A stretch of DNA of 64,000 nucleotides from Acidobacteriota bacterium (GTDB lineage: Bacteria > Acidobacteriota > Terriglobia > 2-12-FULL-54-10), in NCBI GenBank assembly GCA_016191085.1, contig JACPPJ010000062.1, positions 17,094 to 81,093 on the forward strand. The letters run 5' to 3'. The notes under the pieces are model-generated. The model saw nothing but the letters and a program-made list of their open reading frames with translations. It did no database searches and was not told the origin of the DNA. Of this stretch, positions 1 through 8,122 are shown piece after piece. Position 1 is the first letter of the stretch. Each line of letters begins with the position of its first letter. Both the position numbers and the translations under genes were made by a program.

Positions 1-267
1 ACGTGGAACGACCTCGACCAAGTCACCGAGATGGCCAACAGCGTCATGTACGGCCTGACGGCGAGCATATGGTGCCGCGACTTTTCAAAGGCATATCGGA
101 TGGCTCAGGAGATTCAGGCTGGATTCGTATGGATCAACGACAGCAGCAAGCACTTCCTGGGCGTGCCGTTCGGCGGATATAAACAAAGCGGCCTGGGACG
201 GGAAGAGTGCCTCGCGGATTTGCTGAGCTATACCCAGGTGAAGAGCATCAATGTAAATGTGAGTTGA
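1..267 (+). CDS. Aldehyde dehydrogenase, C-terminal end (5' end outside window)
   Basis: The reading frame is open from the first base, so this is the last 88 codons of a gene beginning upstream. The protein end shows hallmarks of the NAD(P)-dependent aldehyde dehydrogenase superfamily: a GLTASIW segment, the AGFVWIND strand and the PFGGYKQSGLGRE motif that closes the domain and contacts the partner subunit. The family oxidises aldehydes to acids. The substrate cannot be judged because the catalytic Cys and Glu lie outside the window. The next genes, a molybdenum hydroxylase pair on the other strand, may also act on aldehydes, but nothing here proves a shared pathway. Confidence 0.9.
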   Translation, partial: TWNDLDQVTEMANSVMYGLTASIWCRDFSKAYRMAQEIQAGFVWINDSSKHFLGVPFGGYKQSGLGREECLADLLSYTQVKSINVNVS

Positions 268-273
268 CGTAGA

Positions 274-315
274 GCCAGCGTCTGTCTGGCGTAAAGGCGC
301 CAGGGACGGGCGCCG
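274..315. terminator. Possible bidirectional terminator between convergent genes
   Basis: The 68-bp gap between two convergent genes holds two short inverted repeats: GCCAG (274-278) with CTGGC (286-290), and GGCGCC (296-301) with GGCGCC near 309-314. Neither is followed by a clear T run, so termination is inferred from position and pairing only. Confidence 0.25.
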
Positions 316-335
316 CTACGATCCTGCGCTCGAAC

Positions 336-2741
336 CTAAACCTTCGCCGCTTTCAATGCGGCTAACACGCGCTTGTCTCTGAATGGAACCCGTCGGATGC
401 GAACTCCCGTCGCGTCGTAAATCGCGTTGGCAACCGCCGCCGGCGTGATCCTGCATGCTGCCTCGCCCGCTCCGTAGGGAGGCAGATCGGGCCGGTTCGG
501 ATTCGGATCTCCGTTTACCAGCACGATATCAATCTTTGCCGGCGTGTCGGCGTGCGTGAGCGTCGGATATGAAATCCAATCGACGCTGGTGATCTTGTCC
601 GTATCGAACTGTACTTCCTCGTGGAGGCCTCGGCTTAACCCGTGGAGCAGGTTGCCCTCGATGGTGTTGAGCAACCCGTCGGGATTAATCACCAGTCCGC
701 AATCGTGCGCACAAACTAGCCGCTTGACCCAAACGTGCCCGGTTGTGCGATTCACCTCAACTTCGGCGATCTCCACCACGATCGTGGTCTGACGGTAGCA
801 GTATGCGATACCGCGGCCGGTGAGGATGTTTCCGGTGCCGAGCGCTTTCGGGGAAGGGCGATTATCCCAACCGTAAGCCGCTGCCGCCGCCTTGACCACG
901 GCGATGGAGCGGGCGCGGGTGAACACCTTGTCGTCGTCGGTGCTGCCAGTGAGAAGCCGCAACCGGAACTCGACCGGGTCGGCTTTCGCCGCTGCCGCCA
1001 ACTCATCTATGAACGATTCGCTGGCGAAGGCGATCTGCGGGCCATTAGGATCCCGCAAGTTTCCAGCGCGGATCGGCGTCTCCCAAACAAGAGGTAGGCG
1101 CACAACCTCAGTCGTCCTGCGGAGATTCGGAATAACGTACATGTCCGCAGGCGGGCCGGCACCGCCCTTGGCAGGCGCGGAGGGTCTTCTCCCGACGAGC
1201 TGACCGATCAACACGGTATTGGGATCGTTGTAATCCACGTGGTTATAGTCAGCGGTTCGGGCGTTATATACCAGCGCGATGAGGTTCCCTTGTGTATCGA
1301 GGCCGCCGCGCAGCTTGAATGTAAACGCAGGGCCTTTGGTATCCCATGCGGTCTCTTCGTGCCTCATCCACTGGACGCGAACCGGGCGTCCGACTTCCTT
1401 GGCCAGAAAGGCCGCCTCGAAGCCCGCGTCATCGGCTGCCGTGCGGCCGTAGGCCTGCGAGCCCTCCATCCAGATGACGCGCACCCGATCCTGAGGCATG
1501 CCCAGAAAATCAGCGACGCCTCTGCGCAGCCGGTACGCTTTCATATCGTTCGAATAGATCGTCATCTGCCCGTTCGACGGGTCGGCCATCGCATGCGCCG
1601 GCCCGAAGGACACATGTCCCTGGAACGGGAATTCATATTCGGCCTCGATGACTTTGGCCGCGCTGGCCAGCGCATCGTCCGGATTGCCCACTACCGGTGG
1701 CGTGGGCTGCGTTACCGAGGTGGGCGAGGCGTTCCGCATGTAGTCATATAGGTCTTCCGATTTCGGGAAGGATGGTGTGGCCGGTTTCTCCCAATTGACC
1801 TTGAGTTGCCGCGACGCCTTGATGGCGTCCTCTTCGCGCTCGCACACCACCGCGACGTAGTTGCCCTTGCTCACCACCTTTATGAACCCCGGAATGCCTC
1901 GGACGGACGACTCGTCTATGCTGATCAGCTTGGCGCCCGCCCATGGCGGCCTCACGTTGCGCGCGTGCACCATGCCGGGAACTTTGGCATCCACGGCCCA
2001 CTTCAACGAGCCGTCTACTTTGGGAGGAATGTCATAGCGCGGAAGCGACTTTCCGATGATCTTGTGTTCCTGCACCGGCTTCAGGTTTGCCACACCGGTG
2101 GTGGCGTCAATGTCCTTACCCGTCAGCGTCACGTTGAACCGTTTTCCGCCGATCAGTTCTCCGTAAGTGACCTTTATAGAAGGATCGCCTTTGACTGTAA
2201 TCACTCCCTCGCTGACCGAGAACTGATCCACGGGCGCACCAAACTGTTTGGATGCCATTTCCAGCAGGACCCGGCGGGCCTCAGCGGCCACACGCCGCAT
2301 GGGCCAACCATCCACCCGGATCGCGTCAGAGCCGCCCGAGCCACCCTGATCTACGGTGGTCTCGGTGTTGCCCATGATGAGGTCGGTCTTGTCGAATGCC
2401 ATGTCCAGCTCATCGGCCATGATCTGGCGAAAGGCCGTTCCGGTACCCTGGCCGCAGTCCGTCTTCCCGACATAGAAAGCCGCCGTGTTGTCCTGACGTA
2501 TTACGATCCACGAATCGAGTTGTCTAAAGTCAGGATCCTTATACGGGCCGGCAGGCGGATTCACCTCGGCGACTGCGGCGCTGGCAGTCGCGTTGATCAG
2601 ATTAGGATTAACCATCGCCGCGGCGCTGAAGCTTACGACCATCAGGCCAGAGCCTTTGAGGAAGTCCCGGCGGGAGGTCGTTCCGTTCCACTTTTCCATA
2701 GCATCTTCAACTTGTTTCGGAACTCTTGTGAATTCAGTCAT
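336..2741 (-). CDS. Molybdopterin-binding subunit of a xanthine dehydrogenase/IorB-type hydroxylase
   Basis: This 801-residue protein is the large catalytic subunit of a molybdenum hydroxylase similar to isoquinoline 1-oxidoreductase or aldehyde oxidoreductase. The N-terminus carries a twin-arginine signal (TSRRDFLKGSG), so the folded cofactor-loaded enzyme is probably exported to the periplasm. A GQGTGTAFRQ loop and a C-terminal GAGEAACRITPAA segment with the usual active-site Glu fit cofactor-binding regions. I chose the ATG at 2741 because it overlaps the stop of the small-subunit gene as ATGA; the frame is open a further 68 codons upstream, but that stretch lies inside the small-subunit gene. 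No FAD subunit is encoded nearby, so electrons probably pass to a cytochrome as in the IorAB class. The true substrate is unknown. Confidence 0.88.
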   Translation of the reverse strand: MTEFTRVPKQVEDAMEKWNGTTSRRDFLKGSGLMVVSFSAAAMVNPNLINATASAAVAEVNPPAGPYKDPDFRQLDSWIVIRQDNTAAFYVGKTDCGQGTGTAFRQIMADELDMAFDKTDLIMGNTETTVDQGGSGGSDAIRVDGWPMRRVAAEARRVLLEMASKQFGAPVDQFSVSEGVITVKGDPSIKVTYGELIGGKRFNVTLTGKDIDATTGVANLKPVQEHKIIGKSLPRYDIPPKVDGSLKWAVDAKVPGMVHARNVRPPWAGAKLISIDESSVRGIPGFIKVVSKGNYVAVVCEREEDAIKASRQLKVNWEKPATPSFPKSEDLYDYMRNASPTSVTQPTPPVVGNPDDALASAAKVIEAEYEFPFQGHVSFGPAHAMADPSNGQMTIYSNDMKAYRLRRGVADFLGMPQDRVRVIWMEGSQAYGRTAADDAGFEAAFLAKEVGRPVRVQWMRHEETAWDTKGPAFTFKLRGGLDTQGNLIALVYNARTADYNHVDYNDPNTVLIGQLVGRRPSAPAKGGAGPPADMYVIPNLRRTTEVVRLPLVWETPIRAGNLRDPNGPQIAFASESFIDELAAAAKADPVEFRLRLLTGSTDDDKVFTRARSIAVVKAAAAAYGWDNRPSPKALGTGNILTGRGIAYCYRQTTIVVEIAEVEVNRTTGHVWVKRLVCAHDCGLVINPDGLLNTIEGNLLHGLSRGLHEEVQFDTDKITSVDWISYPTLTHADTPAKIDIVLVNGDPNPNRPDLPPYGAGEAACRITPAAVANAIYDATGVRIRRVPFRDKRVLAALKAAKV

Positions 2742-3238
2742 GCGATTACCTCGCTTCCCGAAGCACGCCGGGCAGCCGCCATCATCTTCGCGGCACGTTT
2801 GATGGCGGCCTGCACGCGGTAATAGGTCATACAGCGGCACAGCGCTCCGGCCATCCCTTCCCGGATCTCCTGATCGGTGGGGTTTGGGTGCTTGTCCAGC
2901 AGCGCCTTCGCGGTCATGATCTGGCCGTTTTGGCAGAAGCCGCATTGCGGCACTTGCTCGTCAATCCAGGCCTGCTGCACGGGATGCAGCCTGCCGTCTC
3001 TGGCCAACCCTTCGAGCGTCGTAATCTCCGCGCCTCGAACGGCTGAAACCGGCGTGACGCAGGACCGGACCGCGAGGCCCTTGATGAGAACTGTGCACGA
3101 CCCGCATTGCCCCAATCCGCAGCCAAATCGAGGACCTTGCAAGCCGAGATCATTCCGCAAAATGTAAAGCAGCGGAGTCGAAGGATCAATATCCAAGGTG
3201 TGCGTCCTGCCGTTCACCTTCAGAGTAAATTTACTCAT
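2738..3238 (-). CDS. (2Fe-2S)-binding small subunit of molybdenum hydroxylase, IorA-like
   Basis: This 166-residue iron-sulfur subunit passes electrons from the molybdenum centre of its partner. The N-terminal half holds a plant-type [2Fe-2S] site (CGLGQCGSC plus a later Cys). The C-terminal helical domain holds a second cluster site, with CGFC followed by LCRCM. A GGAGA ribosome site sits just before the ATG. The stop overlaps the start of the large-subunit gene by four bases, so the two are translationally coupled. The length is normal for the family. The small subunit lacks a Tat signal, so it probably hitch-hikes with the Tat-bearing large subunit (inference). Confidence 0.9.
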   Translation of the reverse strand: MSKFTLKVNGRTHTLDIDPSTPLLYILRNDLGLQGPRFGCGLGQCGSCTVLIKGLAVRSCVTPVSAVRGAEITTLEGLARDGRLHPVQQAWIDEQVPQCGFCQNGQIMTAKALLDKHPNPTDQEIREGMAGALCRCMTYYRVQAAIKRAAKMMAAARRASGSEVIA

Positions 3239-3355
3239 TATCCATTCTCCTTACGAACCGGCCCGGGCGATGCCGCTTGTTTGCGAAATCCTAATCGCCA
3301 TAGCATACCACGCGAAAAACCATTCGACTGTTGGACGGGATTTCTTCCTCGCTCG

Positions 3356-4045
3356 TTACATCGAACCGTCTTTGCCGTGCACCAGTCGCCGCCAGTCGCC
3401 ATACGGCATCCGCTTGATCCAGTACAGCATGGAGTTGATGGCGAACAGCGGGGTATCGTTGTAAAATCCGGACTGCTTCATGATATTGAAGTGTGGTTTG
3501 CCGGCGCGATCGGTTTCCGGCAACAGAGCGTCACTTTTCCCGTCGAATTCGACCAGCCTGTAGTTCTTGCGCTCGCACAAACTCCGGTCGAGCGTGCAAT
3601 CTACGCGAATCCAGCGGCCATCCAGATACACAGCGCTCATTCCGTGGTGAATCAGCTCGTGGCCGCCCATCAGCTTGAAAAATGTGCCGACGATCTTGTA
3701 ATCGGCGATGTCCTGGAACCCGATCCGCGCCGGAATACCGGCAGCGCGACACAACGCCGCGAACAGCGCCCCCTTCTGCATGCAGAAGCCGTTCCCCATC
3801 GCCAGCGTGTGCGAGGCGCTAAAATCCTTACGCTCTTTCACGTCCGGCGCAAAGTTGTACACGATCTCATCGCGCACAAAATCGAAAATGCTGCGCGCCT
3901 GATTGCACTGCTGCCGGTGAGAACGCGTCAGCTTTGCGGCTCGCTCGCGGATATTCGCAGCGCTGGAGTCAATACAAAAGGCCGGGCGCATGCTGCTGCC
4001 CGGATTCATACGTTGGAGTAAATTGCCGTTTTTGGAATGCATCAA
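3356..4045 (-). CDS. Transglutaminase-like superfamily protein
   Basis: This is a protein of up to 229 residues with a transglutaminase-like (papain-fold) core. The expected triad is visible in order: Cys in GNGFCMQKG, His in HHGMSAVYLDGRW and Asp in RVDCTLD. Such bacterial proteins are usually cysteine proteases or amide-bond hydrolases, not cross-linking enzymes. No signal peptide or membrane helix is evident. The exact start is unsure: none of the N-terminal ATGs has a good ribosome site, and the conserved part begins around residue 60. It stands alone, with the hydroxylase genes downstream on the same strand after a 117-bp gap. The substrate is unknown. Confidence 0.75.
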   Translation of the reverse strand: MMHSKNGNLLQRMNPGSSMRPAFCIDSSAANIRERAAKLTRSHRQQCNQARSIFDFVRDEIVYNFAPDVKERKDFSASHTLAMGNGFCMQKGALFAALCRAAGIPARIGFQDIADYKIVGTFFKLMGGHELIHHGMSAVYLDGRWIRVDCTLDRSLCERKNYRLVEFDGKSDALLPETDRAGKPHFNIMKQSGFYNDTPLFAINSMLYWIKRMPYGDWRRLVHGKDGSM

Positions 4046-4166
4046 AAGACTCGGGCGACAAGCAACGGGTGGTACCTGCGTTGCTTGAGATTAGAGGCGG
4101 GAATTCTCATAAGCGCAATTGTAGCACGTGGGTCGCACAGGCCTAAGTAGGCGTATCGTGCAATCT

Positions 4167-4667
4167 AAAATGTAACGCTGGGAGAATCGTCGCGCAAAAC
4201 GAGAATGTAACCCGTTATGGAAACGGGTTACAGGATGAAACCAAGTTCTCGAAAGATTATTTGCGGAACGTGTAGTGCGATATCAGCAAGCGTCCCGGTC
4301 TGAGAGGAGGGCGCCTGCGCCGATATGAGCCGCCGCAGACTCCCCTGGAACGGCTCGGTGCCTGTAAAGGTTTTTCCCAGCAGTACGCTGAACTGAAGCG
4401 GCTCCGAGACCGCCTCGATCCCTTCCAGCTATCGCAGCGCATCCAGACCAAGCTGGAGGCTGTCTTCCAACTGGCTTCTCCACCTAACGGAAAGCCCATT
4501 ACACAGCTTCCACTGATTTCCACAGCAATTCACAGAAAGAAAAAAGAAGCAAAAAAGAAAGAAAAAACGATGACGACGAGCTGTAGTGTTCCCAATTTAC
4601 AAAACACAAAAACACTACTCGGGTTACATTCTCAAATTACGTGACGATACGCCCAAAATTACATTCT
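4167..4667. mobile_element. Internally deleted insertion sequence with 45-bp inverted ends
   Basis: The two ends, 4167-4211 and 4623-4667, are inverted copies that match at about 34 of 45 positions by eye. Each carries two TTACATT-type boxes, as expected for transposase-binding subrepeats. Just inside the left end lies a perfect 10-bp stem with a 5-nt loop (4207-4231). Only about 500 bp separate the ends, and they contain the tail of a transposase gene, so most of the element has been lost. The closest protein resemblance is to integrase-like (ISNCY-type) transposases, from memory. Confidence 0.6.
4276..4643 (+). pseudogene. 3' remnant of an integrase-type transposase
   Basis: One frame stays open from 4276 to the TGA at 4641-4643 with no convincing start codon. 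The translation contains RRYEPPQTPLERL, then an ELKRLRDRLDPFQLSQRIQ stretch and a lysine-rich tail. This resembles the C-terminal end of integrase-core transposases, which typically end with a 'YxxPxTPxxRLL ... LNPxxLxxxI' pattern. The stop lies inside the right inverted end of the element. The catalytic DDE domain is missing, so the gene is dead. Confidence 0.6.
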
Positions 4668-4783
4668 TCAATTGCTCGACAGGCAGGCGGAGAGATTGTG
4701 GCGAATCACAGAGACGAAGGTGACGCCGCCCCGGCTCCGATAGAATTACACGCGTCAACGTCACAGAGTACGTTTTTCCCATT

Positions 4784-6226
4784 CTAGTTCCACAGCCCGG
4801 CAAACCGCCAATATCCGACTGCGAAAAGCAGAGCGAGCGCTGACATGATGAAGTAGACATGCGCGGCGCGGACCAAGTGAGATATGGAGAACGCTTGCCC
4901 GCCCGTCATGCCGTATGCTAACGCCACCCACATATTCTCGTACAGCGTCCACATGGGATGCCCAGCGATTAGCAAAGTAGCGATGAGAACTATGGGATCG
5001 ATCGGCACGCCGCGGAGCATGGATGAAACTGGCAGGAACAACACCGTCATTGCTAAAAAGCCTGTGGGATCGGAGAACTTCGCTAGCAGCATCGCTACAA
5101 ACAGCACGAATGCTAACGCCAGTACGTTATCCGAGACGCTGTGGACGATGGGTACGATTATGCTGGACAGCCAGTCGCTGACCCGATTTTCTTTGATGAT
5201 CGTGGGTAGGGAAAAAGCCGCGCCCAGAAACAGCAGCAGCGACCAGGAGACGGCGCCGCCAAAATCTTTCTCCTGCAGTATCCCAGAAGCTGCAAAAGCA
5301 GCCATGGCAAACATCCCAATGAGGTAACTCGGGAAACTGTGCAGACGGCCCTGCGTCACCCAATAAGCGATCGAGAGGATCACGATCCCAGCGGTCAACT
5401 TCTCGCGTAAAGACATGTTGCCGAGCTTGGCGAGCTCTGTTTTGGAAAACGCCTTTTCCACCGCCAGTTCTTTTTCAGGGCGGAGAATAATCCAATTACC
5501 GACCAGCAGCAGCACAGACCAAAGCATGGTGGGGAGCGCCATGGCGCGGAACCAATCGATCCAATTCAACTCCCAGCCCTGGGTTTTAAAGAGGCTCACC
5601 ATCAGCGGACCCCACAGTGAGCCGTACAATGTGGCACAACCGGGAATAACCGCCATCTCGACGGTGGAGAGCATGATCAGCGAGGCGCCTCTGCTGAGAG
5701 GTGTCAGACCTAACTCCTGCACCAGGGCCCAGGTGATCGGCACCAGAATGGCCGTGCGCACCGTCATGGAGGGTATGCCGAACGAAAGCGCCAGTCCGAT
5801 GATGAACAGCGAGATCAGAATACCGGCGTACGTGGCGGGGAACCAGTTCAGAACAACGTACGTCAAGCGTCTGGCGAGGCCAGTGGACTGCATCGCGTAG
5901 CCATAAAACAGCACCACCAGCAGAATCCAATATTCCACGGCGGAAAACGCGCTCAGCGCGTGCGCAGGCTTTACACCTGCCAGGATCATCAGCGCCAGCA
6001 TCAATATGGAGGCTGGAGCGTTTCCCAGCACGTTGAAAATCCAAAAAAAAACGGTTAGTACAAGGATGGCGAGGATGGAGTGTCCCACGGGAGTCAGCCC
6101 GTCCGGAGTCGGCAGCAGACGCAGACCTACACCGAGCGCAATTCCCGCGATGGCGCCCGCTAGACGGTTCCGGCGCGCCCGTCCTTCCGCCGCGGGTTGG
6201 CGCACCGCCCCCATGGTTGCGCTCAT
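4784..6226 (-). CDS. SLC13/DASS-family anion or dicarboxylate:sodium symporter
   Basis: This 480-residue integral membrane protein has about a dozen hydrophobic segments. A conserved early region reads FWIFNVLGNAPASILMLAL, and there are two re-entrant-like segments, including SFGIPSMTVRTAILVP. That pattern fits the divalent anion:Na+ symporter family, which takes up dicarboxylates, sulfate or related anions; the anion cannot be told from sequence. The ATG at 6226 is preceded by an AAAGGAATAA ribosome site. The gene is monocistronic, flanked by an IS remnant on one side and a mobile-element graveyard on the other. Confidence 0.8.
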   Translation of the reverse strand: MSATMGAVRQPAAEGRARRNRLAGAIAGIALGVGLRLLPTPDGLTPVGHSILAILVLTVFFWIFNVLGNAPASILMLALMILAGVKPAHALSAFSAVEYWILLVVLFYGYAMQSTGLARRLTYVVLNWFPATYAGILISLFIIGLALSFGIPSMTVRTAILVPITWALVQELGLTPLSRGASLIMLSTVEMAVIPGCATLYGSLWGPLMVSLFKTQGWELNWIDWFRAMALPTMLWSVLLLVGNWIILRPEKELAVEKAFSKTELAKLGNMSLREKLTAGIVILSIAYWVTQGRLHSFPSYLIGMFAMAAFAASGILQEKDFGGAVSWSLLLFLGAAFSLPTIIKENRVSDWLSSIIVPIVHSVSDNVLALAFVLFVAMLLAKFSDPTGFLAMTVLFLPVSSMLRGVPIDPIVLIATLLIAGHPMWTLYENMWVALAYGMTGGQAFSISHLVRAAHVYFIMSALALLFAVGYWRFAGLWN

Positions 6227-6385
6227 TTATTCCTTTCTGCTCTGGGATTGACCTACATCACACGGCTTCTATTTTGAACTCCGATTATAGACCTCAAAAT
6301 CCCGACCGCCTAAATCGAAACGCTATGCGGCGCTGTGTCATTTTGAATTCTTCTTTGTGGCAACTCGCGAATCGGGTTGTGGAAG

Positions 6386-6406
6386 GGCACGGCTTTGAGC
6401 CGTGCC
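6386..6406. repeat. Palindromic stem-loop, part of a dispersed repeat
   Basis: A 9-bp perfect stem (GGCACGGCT / AGCCGTGCC) has a 3-nt loop. The surrounding bases match the outer part of the dispersed repeat copies at 6748-6845 and 51672-51785. It flanks the small IS remnant on its left side. Confidence 0.55.
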
Positions 6407-6432
6407 GGAAAGGGCTAACAACTAACACGGCC

Positions 6433-6750
6433 AAACAGGCTGCTGAAAAATTCGCTTGCGTTGGCGGTAGATTGTTGCAGCAGCAGCGCCCCAATCAACT
6501 GCTCCGGAGGTTTCGACGGCCGTCCCCGGCGGGCGTACAGCCCGTCGAAATGCGAAGACAACTCGGCCAGAGCTTGGTCGGCCATCTTGCGGATCGCGCG
6601 CAAGGGGTGGTTGGTTGGAACTCGCTGATCGATTGACGTAACGGAACATCGCTTCTTGTTGGTTTTCGTCTTCGCGCATGCTACTTACTTATCCCACTTC
6701 CCCTCAAAATGCACCTTCTTTTGTCCATGTATTTTTTCAGCAACCTGTTT
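6433..6750. mobile_element. Internally deleted IS5/IS1182-like element with short inverted ends
   Basis: Matching inverted ends, CAGGCTGCTGAAAAATT (6436-6452) and the complement of CAGGTTGCTGAAAAAAT (6731-6747), bound a 318-bp unit. Inside is only the N-terminal part of a transposase on the minus strand, which starts 70 bp from the right end and runs directly into the left end. The middle and 3' part of the gene are therefore deleted while both ends survive, giving a MITE-like derivative. The right flank continues as the dispersed palindromic repeat (6748-6845), so the element appears to sit inside a repeat copy. Confidence 0.6.
6436..6679 (-). pseudogene. N-terminal fragment of IS5/IS1182-like transposase, frameshifted
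   Basis: The fragment starts with MREDENQQEAMFRYVN in one frame. It continues in another frame as DQRVPTNHPLRAIRKMADQ and then FDGLYARRGRPSKPPEQLIG. This is the standard opening of a large transposase group that begins with a 'PxxHPLRxIR ... YxxxGRPSxPPEQLLRALLLQ' pattern. The two halves join only if a small deletion near 6628 is assumed. All catalytic residues are missing. Confidence 0.65.
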
Positions 6751-6845
6751 AGCCGTCTCAGCGTATTCGCTTCCGGCATGGCTGAAGCCATGCCCTTCCG
6801 GATTTCACGGATCACAAGCGCCGAAATTCAAACTGACCCAGCACC
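6748..6845 (-). repeat. Dispersed palindromic repeat, copy A
   Basis: About 85 bp ending in the complement of GGTGCTGGGTCAG is repeated in inverted orientation at 51672-51754, with only about a dozen differences by eye. The core is a perfect 9-bp stem, GGCATGGCT / AGCCATGCC (6776-6795). The copy is interrupted on its left by the deleted IS. It does not encode anything recognisable. Confidence 0.65.
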
Positions 6846-6910
6846 GGCAGCGGACAGGCGGCTGTATTCGTTCAGTAATGATTAGTGACACTCGATAGTA
6901 GAGTGTCAGG

Positions 6911-7205
6911 ATGCAAATACGATCCGGGAAACATCCCAAGGCGCGCCAGCTGGCGCGCCTTGGGAGCGAATTGAGCCGGGATGGTCTGCTCCGGCTACAG
7001 TGGGACGCACTACCTCCAGCACGGTCGAAACGCTGCCTTCACGTGTCGGCACTTCGGAATCAGCCGCCAAACTTTCTATCGCTGGTGGCGACGTTACAAC
7101 CGGCATGATCTACTTACTTTAGAAAGCGGTTCGCATCGCCCCTATCACCGTCGTCAGCCGACGTGGTCAGCACCATTGCAGCAAGCGGTCTTGGCACTGC
7201 AGGCG
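6911..7205 (+). pseudogene. N-terminal remnant of an IS481-like transposase
   Basis: Two frames together give ARQLARLGSELSRDGLLRL followed by FTCRHFGISRQTFYRWWRRY, a winged-helix/HTH segment typical of IS481-type transposases. A later stretch reads HRPYHRRQPTWSAPLQQAVL. A frameshift near 7010 separates the halves, and similarity stops near 7205, before the DDE catalytic core. A perfect 30-bp palindrome lies in its first part. Confidence 0.6.
6935..6964. repeat. Perfect 30-bp palindrome
   Basis: The sequence from CCCAAGGCGCGCC to GGCGCGCCTTGGG reads identically on both strands over 30 bp with no loop. It lies within the start of the IS481-like remnant. It could extrude as a cruciform or mark a transposon end; no function is shown. 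Confidence 0.7.
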
Positions 7206-7224
7206 GCTGCTCGGCTCTGGAATT

Positions 7225-7494
7225 GGGCCTCCTGGCGAGGAAGCTCTCGATCACTTCGGATTGAAGTTCGAGAATCTTCTCGGCCCGCGCCTTGATTTCT
7301 TCTGTCGGGCTCTCGTCCACCGGACAGGAAAACTCGACCGAGAGAGAATCAATCCGCCCGTCGGGGCTGGCGCTCCGCTTGATAACCATCTGCGGGGCGC
7401 CGTTGCCTGTTGCGATCGTTCTCTTCCGTTTCGGCTTGGCGTTATCTTCTCTGGCAATCGCGGTTCGCATGGCACCTTCGTCTGACGAGCGCAA
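7225..7494 (-). pseudogene. Small hypothetical protein of phage/plasmid type, probably truncated
   Basis: The frame contains a lysine/arginine-rich start, a beta-like segment DSLSVEFSCPVDESP and a helix EEIKARAEKILELQSEVIES, which reads like true protein and not shadow sequence. I recognise no domain. Its 3' end runs into the antisense side of the IS481-like remnant, so the natural C-terminus is probably lost. It lies next to a primase-like fragment, consistent with a decayed integrated element. Confidence 0.35.
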
Positions 7495-7595
7495 CCGTCG
7501 TGGTCGGTACGCGTCTCAAAACGCCACACGACCCACTGCGATAGTTGCTTCAGCTCAATTGGAAGAATGAGATCTTGATTCGCGAGTGCGCTCAT
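7490..7595 (-). pseudogene. N-terminal fragment of a phage/plasmid primase-like protein
   Basis: The opening LPIELKQLSQWVVWRFETR resembles the start of prophage and plasmid primase/helicase proteins, which commonly begin 'IPxELKxxxQWVxWRYE'. After about 32 residues the similarity stops and another coding segment takes over in a different frame. Just upstream on the same strand, the end of another small frame (VLEMIRCASDQLARC, then a stop at 7597-7599) may be a neighbouring gene of the same lost element. Confidence 0.4.
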
Positions 7596-7699
7596 ATCAC
7601 GCTTTATCGAGGCCCCCCCCGGTCAATGTCCCGCAACGGGCCAACTGGTCCGAGGCACACCGGATCATCTCCAGTACCGTTGTCTCCCCGGTGCCGCGA

Positions 7700-8078
7700 C
7701 ACCAATGAGGCAGTTCAACTTCTGCTCGAAATCGAGGCGCGCTTACTCTACTCGCGGATAGAAATTCTCCCGATCCTCGGAATTCGAAAGGAATCCATCA
7801 GCGCCGTCGAGGCTCTTTGTAAGCTTATTACCAACAAGCATAAGGCAACGTTGGGGGATGCTCTTAAGGAACTCGAGAAGAAACTCCCTATGCATCAGGC
7901 GTTCAAGAACGCGCTAAACAATCTCTACGGCTACACGAGCGATGCCGAAGGCATCCGCCACGCACTGTTGGACGAGAGCAAACTCACGCCGGATGATGGA
8001 AAGTTCATGTTGGTTCTTTGCTCCGCGTTCGTGAATTACGTGACGGCTGTTGCCTCGAAAGCCGGGATTGAATTGTAA
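7700..8078 (+). pseudogene. C-terminal fragment of an abortive-infection-like protein
   Basis: About 126 residues read convincingly as protein: a helical stretch, ALNNLYGYTSDAEGIRHALL, then DDGKFMLVLCSAFVNYV at the end. This ending resembles AbiJ-type or related abortive-infection proteins, from memory. The upstream part of the frame (7545-7700) is proline- and arginine-rich and unlike the rest, so the N-terminal half appears to be missing. Confidence 0.45.
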
Positions 8079-8122
8079 TCCGTTGAAGGGATGCCACAAA
8101 ATGCGTTTTTTGACTCGGCCTG

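Noticed and set aside
1806..2822. 338-codon frame on the plus strand
   Set aside because: It is antisense to the molybdopterin subunit, which has clear family motifs.
336..2945. Extended 869-codon form of the molybdopterin subunit
   Set aside because: The first 68 codons lie inside the small-subunit gene and read as low-complexity shadow; the Tat signal fits directly after the ATG at 2741, which is coupled by an ATGA overlap.
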